43,723 bases of DNA from assembly GCA_964503355.1 (NCBI GenBank), contig CAZCZS010000003.1:1-43723 (forward strand), written 5' to 3'. Below are positions 25,477-34,004 of this stretch, piece after piece. Every line of letters begins with the position of its first letter. Positions within the stretch are counted from its first letter, which is position 1. The position numbers and the translations under genes were made by a program. Below the pieces are notes generated by a model that saw only the letters and a program-made list of their open reading frames with translations, made no database searches and was not told the DNA's origin. This stretch comes from Mesoaciditoga sp964503355. GTDB taxonomy: Bacteria > Thermotogota > Thermotogae > Mesoaciditogales > Mesoaciditogaceae.

Positions 25477-26616
25477 TCACCTGTCGAAATCCGGTGGACA
25501 TATATCCATAGAATGAATCCAGACCGGCACATCCTCTATTCTCATGTTTTTCATGGCCTTCAACGCGTAATAAAGTCCAGCGGAATAAGATGGACCTCTC
25601 ACGTAAACTCTGTACGGTTTTACATCACCGTTTGAAACGATGTAATAGCCAAACTCACCTTTCGAAGATTCCACTTTTGAATAGTACGCTCCGGCTGGAA
25701 CTCTGAATTGGAATGGATTTGGTATCTTTTCCCTGTAGGGTCCATCTGGTATCTGCTTTATACATTGTCTCAATATCTTTATGGACTCTTCCATTTCCAA
25801 TCTTCTTTGTAAAAACCTCGAATAAGCGTCTCCATCGCCGGTTTGAGGTATTTCGAAATCGAGTTCATCGTAAACAAGGTAAGGTTGGGCTTTACGTATA
25901 TCCCATTTAACGCCAGAAGCCCTCAAATTTGGGCCTGTTATTCCATTTTCTATGGCTTCTTCGGCTGAAATATACCCCACTCCCTTTGTTCTCCTTTGGA
26001 GGATGGGATTTCTGAATATAAGATTATCGTATTCGGGCAATCTCGATTCCAGATAATCCAACAACTCGGAGAGTTTGTCAAGCCAGCCGTCGGGGATGTC
26101 CATTTTCACACCACCCGGATATTGGTAGATGTGATAAACACGTCCACCCGTCAACCATTCAAATAAGTCGAGGATGTAATCACGATCTCCTATCGACCAG
26201 TTTGGAGCGGTGTAAAGACCGGTGGCACCTCCAACACCGGCAAAAGAAAAGAGATAAGCTGCTATTCTCGCCATTTCCAACACTATGACCCTTATATATT
26301 GAGCCCTCTTGGGGACTTCTATCTTTGCCATGTGCTCCACACCCATACAGTAAGCCACTTCGTTGACGTCTGGCTCTGGAACGCATATTCTGGGAATTAA
26401 AGCCAGATTTTGAGTCCACAATCTTCTCTCCATTAACTTTTCAAATCCACGATGAAGCAAACCGGGATCCGGGGTCACGTTGGCCACTTTATGACCTTCC
26501 ATATCCAAAACGTACGAAAAATTTCCGGAAATACCAGGATGGTTTGGACCTATGAAAAGTTCGTACGTTTTGTACTTTTCATTTGTATTCGATTCGTTTA
26601 GGGGCCTTAATTCCAT
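25477..26616 (-). CDS. NuoD/MbxL-like large subunit without intact [NiFe] motifs
   Basis: 379 residues, homologous to complex I 49-kDa subunit and group 4 hydrogenase large subunits. GPNHPGISGNFSYVLDMEG and IEVPKRAQYIRV are typical. The first [NiFe] motif position reads RICVPE (one Cys, second replaced by Glu) and the C-terminal one reads DICPPDFDR (one Cys, second replaced by Asp). [NiFe] coordination is therefore lost, as in Mbx/Mbs-type subunits, while one cysteine of each pair remains. ATG 26616 is preferred, with AAGGAGG nine bases upstream; ATG 26625 abuts that site. It overlaps the NuoC-like gene by 38 bases. Confidence 0.9.
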   Translation of the reverse strand: MELRPLNESNTNEKYKTYELFIGPNHPGISGNFSYVLDMEGHKVANVTPDPGLLHRGFEKLMERRLWTQNLALIPRICVPEPDVNEVAYCMGVEHMAKIEVPKRAQYIRVIVLEMARIAAYLFSFAGVGGATGLYTAPNWSIGDRDYILDLFEWLTGGRVYHIYQYPGGVKMDIPDGWLDKLSELLDYLESRLPEYDNLIFRNPILQRRTKGVGYISAEEAIENGITGPNLRASGVKWDIRKAQPYLVYDELDFEIPQTGDGDAYSRFLQRRLEMEESIKILRQCIKQIPDGPYREKIPNPFQFRVPAGAYYSKVESSKGEFGYYIVSNGDVKPYRVYVRGPSYSAGLYYALKAMKNMRIEDVPVWIHSMDICPPDFDR

Positions 26617-27085
26617 GGCTCTCATCCTCCTTGAATTCGAAGAGTTCTTGAGAAAACGCCAACGTGTCGAAATCTTTCCTCAAGGGTGGTATATCCAACC
26701 ATTCATCCAAGAAGAAAGGTTTCAAATTCGGATTGCCCACGAAGTTTATACCGAAGAATTCGTGTATCTCCCTCTCGTAAACCTGGCACAATCCCCAAAT
26801 CGACATCATGGTTTCCATCTCTGGTTTGTTTCGAGGAATTCTTACTTTAACCAGAGCTTGAAGCTTTTCTGCGTAATTTTCTAAATTGTAGACGAGTTCG
26901 AATTCCTGCTCTTCTATCCAATCAACACAGGCGAGATGAATGAACGTTTTGAATCCGATCGATTTCAAATAAGAAAGAACTTCCGCGGTTCTCTCTCTTG
27001 GAACGGAAACTTCGAATTGCCAATTTTCAAGCGCCCGCGCATCGAGACCCATCTTCTTCATCTCTTCAATCCTTTTATCAAGCAC
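26579..27085 (-). CDS. NuoC/MbxK-like 30-kDa subunit
   Basis: 168 residues. HLACVDWIEEQEFELVYNL and the C-terminal YEREIHEFFGINFVGNP are the complex I 30-kDa signature. It packs against the NuoD- and NuoB-like subunits on the cytoplasmic arm and has no cofactor. GTG 27085 has GAGGTG seven bases upstream and overlaps the NuoB-like gene by 8 bases. Confidence 0.9.
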   Translation of the reverse strand: MLDKRIEEMKKMGLDARALENWQFEVSVPRERTAEVLSYLKSIGFKTFIHLACVDWIEEQEFELVYNLENYAEKLQALVKVRIPRNKPEMETMMSIWGLCQVYEREIHEFFGINFVGNPNLKPFFLDEWLDIPPLRKDFDTLAFSQELFEFKEDESHGIKAPKRIEYK

Positions 27086-27626
27086 TTCTCGTCACCTCTT
27101 CAGGTTTTTGCAAAACGGGCTTGATTCTTTTGAACAATCGGTCTTGGTTTGCCTTGTACCAATCGTAATTTTTAACGTATTTTTCGTACCCTTTTGCCTC
27201 ACCCTTTTCCACCAATTCCCTTAGTCGCTTGAACGCGTCGAGAATGGCTTCAGGTCTTGGCATACATCCGGCGATGTAAAGATCTACCGGCAGATATTTG
27301 TCCAGTTTTTCGATCACGTTGTAAGAGTCCCAATAAACTCCTCCGTTTATGGTGCACGAGCCGAATCCCAAAACCCATTTTGGAGCGTGCATCTGTTCGT
27401 AAGTGTATATGAGCCTTTTCAAGCTTTTCAGCGAAAGGTAACCGGTAACCAACAAAATATCAGCCTGTCTTGGTGTTGCCATGGGAATTATCCCAAATCT
27501 TTCCATATCCCAGCGTGAAGTCATCGTCGGAGGCAACTCCATGGCTCCACAGCCTGTACAATAGTGCAGCATCCAAAAAGAACGTCCTCTGAAGAAATTC
27601 GTCAAGCTTTCCCATTCAGACATCAT
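27078..27626 (-). CDS. NuoB/MbxJ-like iron-sulfur subunit
   Basis: 182 residues carrying the proximal (N2-like) [4Fe-4S] cluster. The four ligands are probably C25, C28 (HYCTGCGAME), C93 (GFGSCTINGG) and C123 (IAGCMPRPE), counted from the upstream GTG 27632. The CxxC spacing is that of group 4 hydrogenase small subunits, not the tandem CC of respiratory complex I, while the following AME resembles complex I. ATG 27626 lies five bases after GGAGG; ATG 27623 is also possible. Confidence 0.9.
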   Translation of the reverse strand: MMSEWESLTNFFRGRSFWMLHYCTGCGAMELPPTMTSRWDMERFGIIPMATPRQADILLVTGYLSLKSLKRLIYTYEQMHAPKWVLGFGSCTINGGVYWDSYNVIEKLDKYLPVDLYIAGCMPRPEAILDAFKRLRELVEKGEAKGYEKYVKNYDWYKANQDRLFKRIKPVLQKPEEVTRSA

Positions 27627-27636
27627 CGTCACCTCC

Positions 27637-28530
27637 TCAAAGCACCACTATAAGCGCTTGAATCACACCGAGCAAAAGTGGCACTTTCCACATGAATTTT
27701 ACACCATCTTCTATTTTAAAGCGTGGCAAAATCGCATTTATGAGCAAAGCGATGAAGAACAACTCGAATTGTTTTACCACGAATATCCATATGTTGGAAG
27801 CTCCACCGAGAAACAGATCGACCATTATTCCGGTTTCAAGGTATATGCCAACGGCGTGTTGGAGCATTCCAAATCCAAGGTATTTTCCACCAAGTTCCAC
27901 CATCGGTCCAGATGCGATCTCGGCAGGTGCTATTGCCATATCGAAAGGTTTCTCTCCCAACATTCCTTGAAGCGCAATTTCGGCCGCAAGGAAACCAAAC
28001 GGAAGTCTCACCATGTTCCAATTCAAGAATCCACCACCTTGCGCAGCCACTATGTTCGTCAAGGAACCCGTTTTGGCGAAGATGTAAACTGAAAATATGA
28101 CAGCCGCGAATGGAACCTCGTATCCCATCATCATGGTCAAGGCCCTGGCGATACCTATTGTGGCGTTTGGGTTTCCTGAAGATGAAACTCCCATTGCCAT
28201 TCCCAAATAGGCCATCGTCATCAAGTAGAGGATCATTATAAGACTCGAATTGTGTGGAAAGAGGTTTATCTGGCCCATCGGCAGAAAAACCACGGCCGCT
28301 ATCAAAGCGGAAACGCCGGCGACCAATCCCAAATCAAAAGCGAATCCGTGACTTATAGAACTTTTGGAAAACAGTTTGAAAATGTCTATGAAGTTCTGCA
28401 AAACGGGTGGCCCATACCTTCTGTGTATTCGCGCCGTGATCTTTCTGCCTATACCCATGAACAGAAGTCCAACGGCGATCGAAAGAGCTCCAATACCGAC
28501 TATACCTTCAAGCAATTTAAGAAAAATCAT
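27637..28530 (-). CDS. NuoH/MbxM-like membrane subunit
   Basis: 297 residues, about eight transmembrane segments. Conserved loops RKITARIHRRYGPPVLQN and AEIASGPMVELGGKYLG match the NuoH/HyfC family, which joins the soluble arm to the antiporter subunits and forms the entrance of the ion path. ATG 28530 overlaps the preceding stop (ATGA). Confidence 0.92.
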   Translation of the reverse strand: MIFLKLLEGIVGIGALSIAVGLLFMGIGRKITARIHRRYGPPVLQNFIDIFKLFSKSSISHGFAFDLGLVAGVSALIAAVVFLPMGQINLFPHNSSLIMILYLMTMAYLGMAMGVSSSGNPNATIGIARALTMMMGYEVPFAAVIFSVYIFAKTGSLTNIVAAQGGGFLNWNMVRLPFGFLAAEIALQGMLGEKPFDMAIAPAEIASGPMVELGGKYLGFGMLQHAVGIYLETGIMVDLFLGGASNIWIFVVKQFELFFIALLINAILPRFKIEDGVKFMWKVPLLLGVIQALIVVL

Positions 28531-30392
28531 GCTGCCCACCCCGCTATCACGAATATTATCAATCCAACGACGGCGAAAAAGGCGTACATCTGAGCGTTGC
28601 TAACGAATATCTCTTTTATCGCCGAAGAAGTGGCCACGGTCCAATCAGCCAATCCTCTGAAGAATCCATCCACCTTTACTTTGAAGAACGGAGCGAAAAC
28701 GCTTTCAACCGGTTCGTAGAATTTCCAGCTGAATTGATACGTTTCCGGCGTTAAATTCCATTCTTCGGGAAGCTGACCGGCAGTGTAATTATCCTCTTGT
28801 GAAACGTATTTGTGTTTTGCACTTATGAAGAATAGGATGAAGCCAAAGGTGAAACTTACGGCCAACGACCATCCTATTATCGGCATGTAAACGTTTGAGA
28901 ACATGCCCGTCACGTAACCGTTCGACATCACATGCAACGGTTTCAATCCCATAGAACTGACGATAGCTCCTATTGGCCTGAGAATGTATCCGGGTTGCAG
29001 ACCGAAGAATATCATAGCGAACATCAAGAAATATTCCACTATCTGACCTATCACCGGCACTTCCTTAACGTTATCGTATCTGTGAGAACGTTGACCAAGG
29101 AAAACCGAGTGGAAAGCTTTGAACAGGTACATGAAGGCACCGGTTGAGGCCAAGAAGAGCATCACGGTTGCAAATGGAAGATGTTGCTTGATCATCGCCT
29201 GGTACACCAACCATTTCGAACCGAAACCGTTAAACGGTGGTATTCCAGCGGCAGACGCTATTCCGACGAAGAAGGTGAAGAAGGTAACCGGCATCTTTCG
29301 CCACAAACCACCCATTTCGCTCATTTTGGATGTTCCGGTTCTGGATATGACGGCCGCTAAGGTTATGAACAAAGCTCCCTTGAAGAGCAAATGATTGAAC
29401 GCGTGGTATATACCAGCGGTAACACCAACGGGTGTGAAAAGTGCGATCGCCGCGACTATGTAGCCTAAATTGCTGAATGAAGAGTAAGCGAAAAGTTTTT
29501 TTACGTCGTCTTGAAAGAACGCCAAAACGGTTCCGACAACCGCCGTTATGACGCCTATCCACATGAAGATGTAGTTTACCCACGGAAGGCCAAAAGCCGT
29601 TGGAACGCCTTTTTCCATCAACGAGATGGGTAAAAAGAGCAGCATTCCGTATATTCCATACTTGCTCATAACCGCGGATAAGAAAGGTGTAAAAGTGTCA
29701 GGTGCCCAAGCGTAAGCCATTGGAACCCAAGTGTGAAACGGGAATATGCCCGCTTTTATCATGAAAGTTACGAAGAAAAGAGACACTATTCCTATTACCC
29801 ACCATGGATGAACACCGACGATGGATGAAAGGTAAGCCACGTTCGTTGAGATGGCGAAACTTCCGGTCAATCTCCATAAGGTGAATATTCCGAAAAACAT
29901 GGAATACGATCCGGCTATGCTCATCAAAGCGTAATAAAGAGCAGCGTGACGTGATGCTTTCTCATCTCTTCCACCCAAAACGGAAACAACCGAGGCCCAT
30001 CCCATCAGTTCCCATGCGAAGAAGAAACCGATCATGTCATTCGTGGTGAATATCCAGTTGTTCGCGGCCAATATCAAAAGAAGCAAAAAGCCTTTCATCT
30101 TCGACTTATCGATCAGCGAGTAGAAAGTGAGAATCGTTCCGAATATGACGCTTATGTACAGCATGAATATCGAAAGATGCGTCACGTTCCAACTTAAAGG
30201 CAAAACTTTGTTCATGAAATTCAGGTTCACAGAGTAACTTTGGCCGACATGTGTGGAAAAAACCAAAAACAGCGTTATCACGAACGTCGAAAAGGTAACT
30301 ATTCTATCAAGAAATTTCACTTTGTAAAGGATTGCGGCTATAGCCGATCCGATCAAAGGTGTGAACACAAGCCAAATTACGTTGTAATTCAT
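28527..30392 (-). CDS. NuoL/MbxH'-like antiporter subunit
   Basis: 621 residues, about 14-16 membrane segments. FFAWELMGWASV and FNHLLFKGALFI are the conserved ion-path elements with Glu and Lys/His. A hydrophilic loop (LPEEWNLTPETYQFSWKFYE) and a terminal helix form the C-terminal extension seen in NuoL/HyfB types. ATG 30392 is chosen from homology; TTG 30404 is two bases from GGAGG and may be the true start. This is the second of two large antiporter-like subunits in the operon. Confidence 0.9.
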   Translation of the reverse strand: MNYNVIWLVFTPLIGSAIAAILYKVKFLDRIVTFSTFVITLFLVFSTHVGQSYSVNLNFMNKVLPLSWNVTHLSIFMLYISVIFGTILTFYSLIDKSKMKGFLLLLILAANNWIFTTNDMIGFFFAWELMGWASVVSVLGGRDEKASRHAALYYALMSIAGSYSMFFGIFTLWRLTGSFAISTNVAYLSSIVGVHPWWVIGIVSLFFVTFMIKAGIFPFHTWVPMAYAWAPDTFTPFLSAVMSKYGIYGMLLFLPISLMEKGVPTAFGLPWVNYIFMWIGVITAVVGTVLAFFQDDVKKLFAYSSFSNLGYIVAAIALFTPVGVTAGIYHAFNHLLFKGALFITLAAVISRTGTSKMSEMGGLWRKMPVTFFTFFVGIASAAGIPPFNGFGSKWLVYQAMIKQHLPFATVMLFLASTGAFMYLFKAFHSVFLGQRSHRYDNVKEVPVIGQIVEYFLMFAMIFFGLQPGYILRPIGAIVSSMGLKPLHVMSNGYVTGMFSNVYMPIIGWSLAVSFTFGFILFFISAKHKYVSQEDNYTAGQLPEEWNLTPETYQFSWKFYEPVESVFAPFFKVKVDGFFRGLADWTVATSSAIKEIFVSNAQMYAFFAVVGLIIFVIAGWAA

Positions 30393-30411
30393 ATTTTTCA
30401 ACACCTCCCCG

Positions 30412-31926
30412 TCAGTGTGCCGCTATCGTTGGGATAACGTTTAGCACGTATTCACTCATCTTATGGGTGAATTCATTCGCCGCTTGCGTTGAGAAGTTTC
30501 CAACGATCTGAGGGAACACACCGATGGCAACTATTGAAACTGCCAATATGAATATCGGAATGGCTGGAATCATAGGAGTTTTTATCTTTGGAGCTTCCAC
30601 ATCTGATGAGAACATGTAAGCCACTATTCTCAGGTAGTAAAAAGCCTCCACAACGGACGCGAATAGCACCAATCCTATTATGAAGTCGTACCATCCACCT
30701 CTTTGAACAGACGCAGCCACTATGGAAAACTTCGACCAGAAACCTCCGAAGAGCGGAAAGCCCAACATGCTGAACGCGCCGACACTGAAAGTCAAAGCCA
30801 AAAATGGATTTCTCTTCCATAATCCTCTGAAGTCGTCGATGTTTTCTCCGACACCAGCTGCCACTAGCACGCCGACTATTAAAAAGAGCATCGCTTTCGC
30901 TATCGAATGATTCACAAGTTGGAATATTCCACCGTAGACTCCCAATTCACTTCCAATTGAAAATGCCACGGCTATCAAACCCATTTGAGCCATCGATGAA
31001 TAGGCAAGCATCTTTTTGACGTTCTTTTGACTGAGCGCTGAAAGTTCGCCTATCACCACAGTTGTGGCTGCAAGAATGGCTATGACGGCCATGAGATCTA
31101 TCTTCCCATAAGTCGTGACGTAAGTGCCGCTTTTTCCAAAAACGGTCATCGCTATTCTGAACAAAGCGTAAACCGCAGAAACCGCCGCTATACCACTTAA
31201 AGAAGCGGAAACGCCATTTATGGCTCCAGTGTACGTATCGGGTACCCAGCCGTTGAATGGGAACAATTCCGCCTCAACCGCCAAGCCGGAAATTATCAAT
31301 ATTCCAGCGAAGGTTAAAAGACCGGGAGTTGTCTGGTTTATTCTTGCCGCTATTTCGGCTATGTTCAAAGTTCCAAGTTGCGTGTATATCAAGGTTACTC
31401 CCATGAGATACAAAGTGGATCCTATAGAACTTACGACCAAGAACTTGAACGCTCCACCGAGCGCCCTTCTTTCAGGCCCAAAAGCCGCTAAAGCGTAAGA
31501 AGAAATGCCGGTTATTTCCATGAAAATGAACAGGTTGAAGATATCTCCCGTGAGCACGATACCGCTGGCTCCAGCGGTAAACATGAGAAACAGTATGCTG
31601 AATCGAATGACATCTCCTCTTTTTACGGCCCATAAATTGTAAATCGCTATCAACAATCCGATGACGGATATGAGAGAAACCAAAAGGGCGGCTACCGGAC
31701 CGATGTACAGGTTTTCACCAAATGGGGGAAGCCAATTTCCCATAACGACAATGGTGGGGAATTTGTGAGTCAGCAGTATGTAAAGGCTGAAAGTGGCGTT
31801 AAATCCTATGGTTAAGAGTGTAACCCATTTCGCCAATTCCTTGGAAATCAATCCAAAGAGTGGAATCGAAAAGGCGAAAAGTAAGGGAACACCTATGAGT
31901 AACGCTGCGTTGTTAAATATGTTCAT
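30412..31926 (-). CDS. mrpD: MrpD/MbxH-like antiporter subunit
   Basis: 504 residues, about 14 membrane segments, of the NuoN/NuoM/MrpD family. FMEITGISSYALAAFGPERR holds the conserved membrane Glu, FPFNGWVPDTYTGA and KKMLAYSSMAQMG follow. It should carry one cation/proton path. ATG 31926 overlaps the mrpC stop (ATGA). Confidence 0.92.
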   Translation of the reverse strand: MNIFNNAALLIGVPLLFAFSIPLFGLISKELAKWVTLLTIGFNATFSLYILLTHKFPTIVVMGNWLPPFGENLYIGPVAALLVSLISVIGLLIAIYNLWAVKRGDVIRFSILFLMFTAGASGIVLTGDIFNLFIFMEITGISSYALAAFGPERRALGGAFKFLVVSSIGSTLYLMGVTLIYTQLGTLNIAEIAARINQTTPGLLTFAGILIISGLAVEAELFPFNGWVPDTYTGAINGVSASLSGIAAVSAVYALFRIAMTVFGKSGTYVTTYGKIDLMAVIAILAATTVVIGELSALSQKNVKKMLAYSSMAQMGLIAVAFSIGSELGVYGGIFQLVNHSIAKAMLFLIVGVLVAAGVGENIDDFRGLWKRNPFLALTFSVGAFSMLGFPLFGGFWSKFSIVAASVQRGGWYDFIIGLVLFASVVEAFYYLRIVAYMFSSDVEAPKIKTPMIPAIPIFILAVSIVAIGVFPQIVGNFSTQAANEFTHKMSEYVLNVIPTIAAH

Positions 31927-32300
31927 CTTTTCGCCTCCTTGATCTTTCTAACATCCAAAGTACCGTATTTTTCGAAGATCTTAACCGCTATTGTAAGTGC
32001 CAAAGCCGTTGTTCCCAATCCTATAACGATAGCGGTGAGCACGAGCGACTGGGGAAGTGGATCGGCACTTACCACCTTTCCGTTGACCACCAAGTGATTA
32101 GTCGCCGTGTAAATCGGCATAACGGCTTTTGGATGCCATGCTATGGCTATCATGAAAAGGTTGGTTCCACTTTCTATTATGTTCAATCCAACTATGATTT
32201 TGAATATGTTTTCGTCCGTAAGGGTGATGTAGAGACCTATTCCAAAAAGCGATATCGCGCCTATAAGATATATCCAATTTTGGAGGAACACCTGCATCAT
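31923..32300 (-). CDS. mrpC: MrpC/NuoK-like subunit
   Basis: 125 residues with three membrane helices: GIGLYITLTDENIFKIIVGLNIIE, NLFMIAIAW and the helix after DPLPQSLVLTAIVIG, all typical of MrpC/MnhC. Charged residues in helix 2 line the lateral ion path. ATG 32300 overlaps the previous stop (ATGA) with AGGAG five bases upstream. Confidence 0.93.
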   Translation of the reverse strand: MMQVFLQNWIYLIGAISLFGIGLYITLTDENIFKIIVGLNIIESGTNLFMIAIAWHPKAVMPIYTATNHLVVNGKVVSADPLPQSLVLTAIVIGLGTTALALTIAVKIFEKYGTLDVRKIKEAKR

Positions 32301-33130
32301 GACCACTCCTCTTCGGTGTCGACGATCATGGAATTGACAACCGCCGACAGTTCTGCTCCGACTTTCATGCCTATGGCGATGTATATCAGTGCTATGAAGC
32401 CGGCACTGTAGAGATCACCAATCGTACCAGTTGGCAAGAAGTTGGCCAAAAACGATTTCACGCTGAACAAACCGGTTAAACCTATTATCACGAAGGCCAT
32501 ACCGGACAAAGATTCAAAGACTTTCAATCCCAAATGATTCGGTTCATATCCGTTTTTACCAAGGAAAAGTCCCAGGATTCCAGAAGCTATAACCGCGCCT
32601 CCGGGAAAACCTCCACCGGGCGTCAAGTGACCGTGAACGAATATGTAAATACCGAAGAGAAAGATAACCGCGAACGCGATTCTCGTGCCAACGTACATTA
32701 TCAAACTCGGTTCCGTCTTTTTCTTCCTCTTTTTTTCCTTTCCAAAAAGAAGCATCGCAACACCCGTTGCGGCTAAGAAAAGCACGGTAACCTCTCCTAA
32801 CGTATCGAAACCACGGTAATCTACGACGATAGACGTTACAACGTTCGCAGCTCCATCTTCAAGATTAGAGCTCTTTCCAAAGACTATAGGCGTGTACGGA
32901 ACATCGCTGCGAAGTGGCTTCATACCTTTTGTAAAAAAGTTTCCAGATTTCATCAACTTCGTCGCGGTTTGAACGTTTTTAAGCACGTACAACCTGGAAA
33001 CCCGTTGATTAACGTTGACGCTTGGTCCTTTTGGCATTTCTTTAAAAGCGACGAAAAAACCAGCCAAAAGAATCGCAACGACGAACAAAGCCGTTATTTT
33101 CTTGACAAGTTCAGGAGTGTCATTCCTCAT
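32297..33130 (-). CDS. MbhE-MrpB fusion membrane protein
   Basis: 277 residues joining two units. Residues ~90-135 (NVVTSIVVDYRGFDTLGEV, then a helix) are the MbhE/MrpA C-terminal piece; residues ~145-277 are MrpB/MnhB (FVHGHLTPGGGFPGGAV, then four helices). A long non-conserved N-terminal part with one helix precedes them. In Mrp antiporters the first piece is part of MrpA, so the split/fusion point has moved here. ATG 33130 has GGGAGAG upstream and overlaps mbhD. Confidence 0.87.
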   Translation of the reverse strand: MRNDTPELVKKITALFVVAILLAGFFVAFKEMPKGPSVNVNQRVSRLYVLKNVQTATKLMKSGNFFTKGMKPLRSDVPYTPIVFGKSSNLEDGAANVVTSIVVDYRGFDTLGEVTVLFLAATGVAMLLFGKEKKRKKKTEPSLIMYVGTRIAFAVIFLFGIYIFVHGHLTPGGGFPGGAVIASGILGLFLGKNGYEPNHLGLKVFESLSGMAFVIIGLTGLFSVKSFLANFLPTGTIGDLYSAGFIALIYIAIGMKVGAELSAVVNSMIVDTEEEWS

Positions 33131-33374
33131 CTGCGGACTCTCCCTTCTTAACTTTTTTCAAGGCTATCACAAAAATCGCGGTTGAAAGTCCCGCTCCTAT
33201 CGCGGCTTCGGTTATCGCGACGTCGGGAGCTTGAAGGAAAAAGAACAATCCGGAAACTCCCAAGCTCACAAACCCCATCGATATTATGGAAGAAAGCAGT
33301 TTTTTCGAAAAAACCGCTATGAGAGCAAGCGCAATTACGACGATCACAACGAGAGTGGCGACGTATATTATCAT
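33120..33374 (-). CDS. MbhD/DUF4040-type subunit
   Basis: 84 residues with three helices and the conserved LQAPDVAITEAAIGAGLST segment of the DUF4040 domain, found as the MrpA C-terminal region or stand-alone MbhD. ATG 33374 overlaps the mrpG stop (ATGA); a longer in-frame ORF from 33404 is unlikely. Confidence 0.9.
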   Translation of the reverse strand: MIIYVATLVVIVVIALALIAVFSKKLLSSIISMGFVSLGVSGLFFFLQAPDVAITEAAIGAGLSTAIFVIALKKVKKGESADEE

Positions 33375-33730
33375 TTTTCTTCGCCCCCTTCGGGGAATTT
33401 CCATCCTCTTTCTTCACATTTGTCCGGATCGGTTCCTGGATAGAGTTTGACGCCAACCCTGTAAGAAGCTCGCGCGATCGCGTGGCTGGATATCGGATTC
33501 GTCATCAAAAGAAAAACCGCCAATGCCGCCGCAAAGAGTATCCATCCCTTGACTATCAACCCAACTCCTATCGAAGTGGCAACGACTCCAAGCGTTGTCG
33601 CTTTGGTTCCAGCTTGAAGGCGATTAAAGAGATCTGGGAGCCTGAATATACCCAGCGCTCCGAGAAAGAGAAAGAAGACCCCTATGAACACGAAGACGAC
33701 TCCAAGCCATCCCAAAAAGGCATCAAGCAT
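33371..33730 (-). CDS. mrpG: MrpG-like antiporter subunit
   Basis: 119 residues, three helices. GALGIFRLPDLFNRLQAGTK followed by TTLGVVA is the MnhG/MrpG signature. The tail is hydrophilic. ATG 33730 lies just after the mrpF stop (TGAAATG). Confidence 0.92.
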   Translation of the reverse strand: MLDAFLGWLGVVFVFIGVFFLFLGALGIFRLPDLFNRLQAGTKATTLGVVATSIGVGLIVKGWILFAAALAVFLLMTNPISSHAIARASYRVGVKLYPGTDPDKCEERGWKFPEGGEEK

Positions 33731-33731
33731 T

Positions 33732-34004
33732 TCAAAGCCCCCTTTCGAGGTATCTCGCTATGACCAAGCCACCCAAGAACGATAGAATGGCGTAAACCAT
33801 GGCAACGCTGAGAAGGACGAATTGGAAGAAGAAAAGAGCCAATATGACCCAAAAACCAGTTGTTATAGTCGTCCAATTATCAAGAGCCACCAAACGATCG
33901 GAATTAGTTGGACCCATGAGGCCTCTTAGAGTGGCCAAAACCGTCGCCAACGAAACCGTTGCAAACCATATGATCCATATCGCCGTTGGTATGTGGATTC
34001 TCAT
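33732..34004 (-). CDS. mrpF: MrpF-like antiporter subunit
   Basis: 90 residues, three helices, with RGLMGPTNSDRLVALD, the diagnostic loop of MnhF/MrpF. ATG 34004 overlaps the mrpE stop (ATGA). Confidence 0.92.
   Translation of the reverse strand: MRIHIPTAIWIIWFATVSLATVLATLRGLMGPTNSDRLVALDNWTTITTGFWVILALFFFQFVLLSVAMVYAILSFLGGLVIARYLERGL

Noticed and set aside
25477..27626. Energy-converting [NiFe] hydrogenase
   Set aside because: The NuoD-like subunit lacks the second cysteine of both CxxC motifs, and no hydrogenase maturation genes are in the window.
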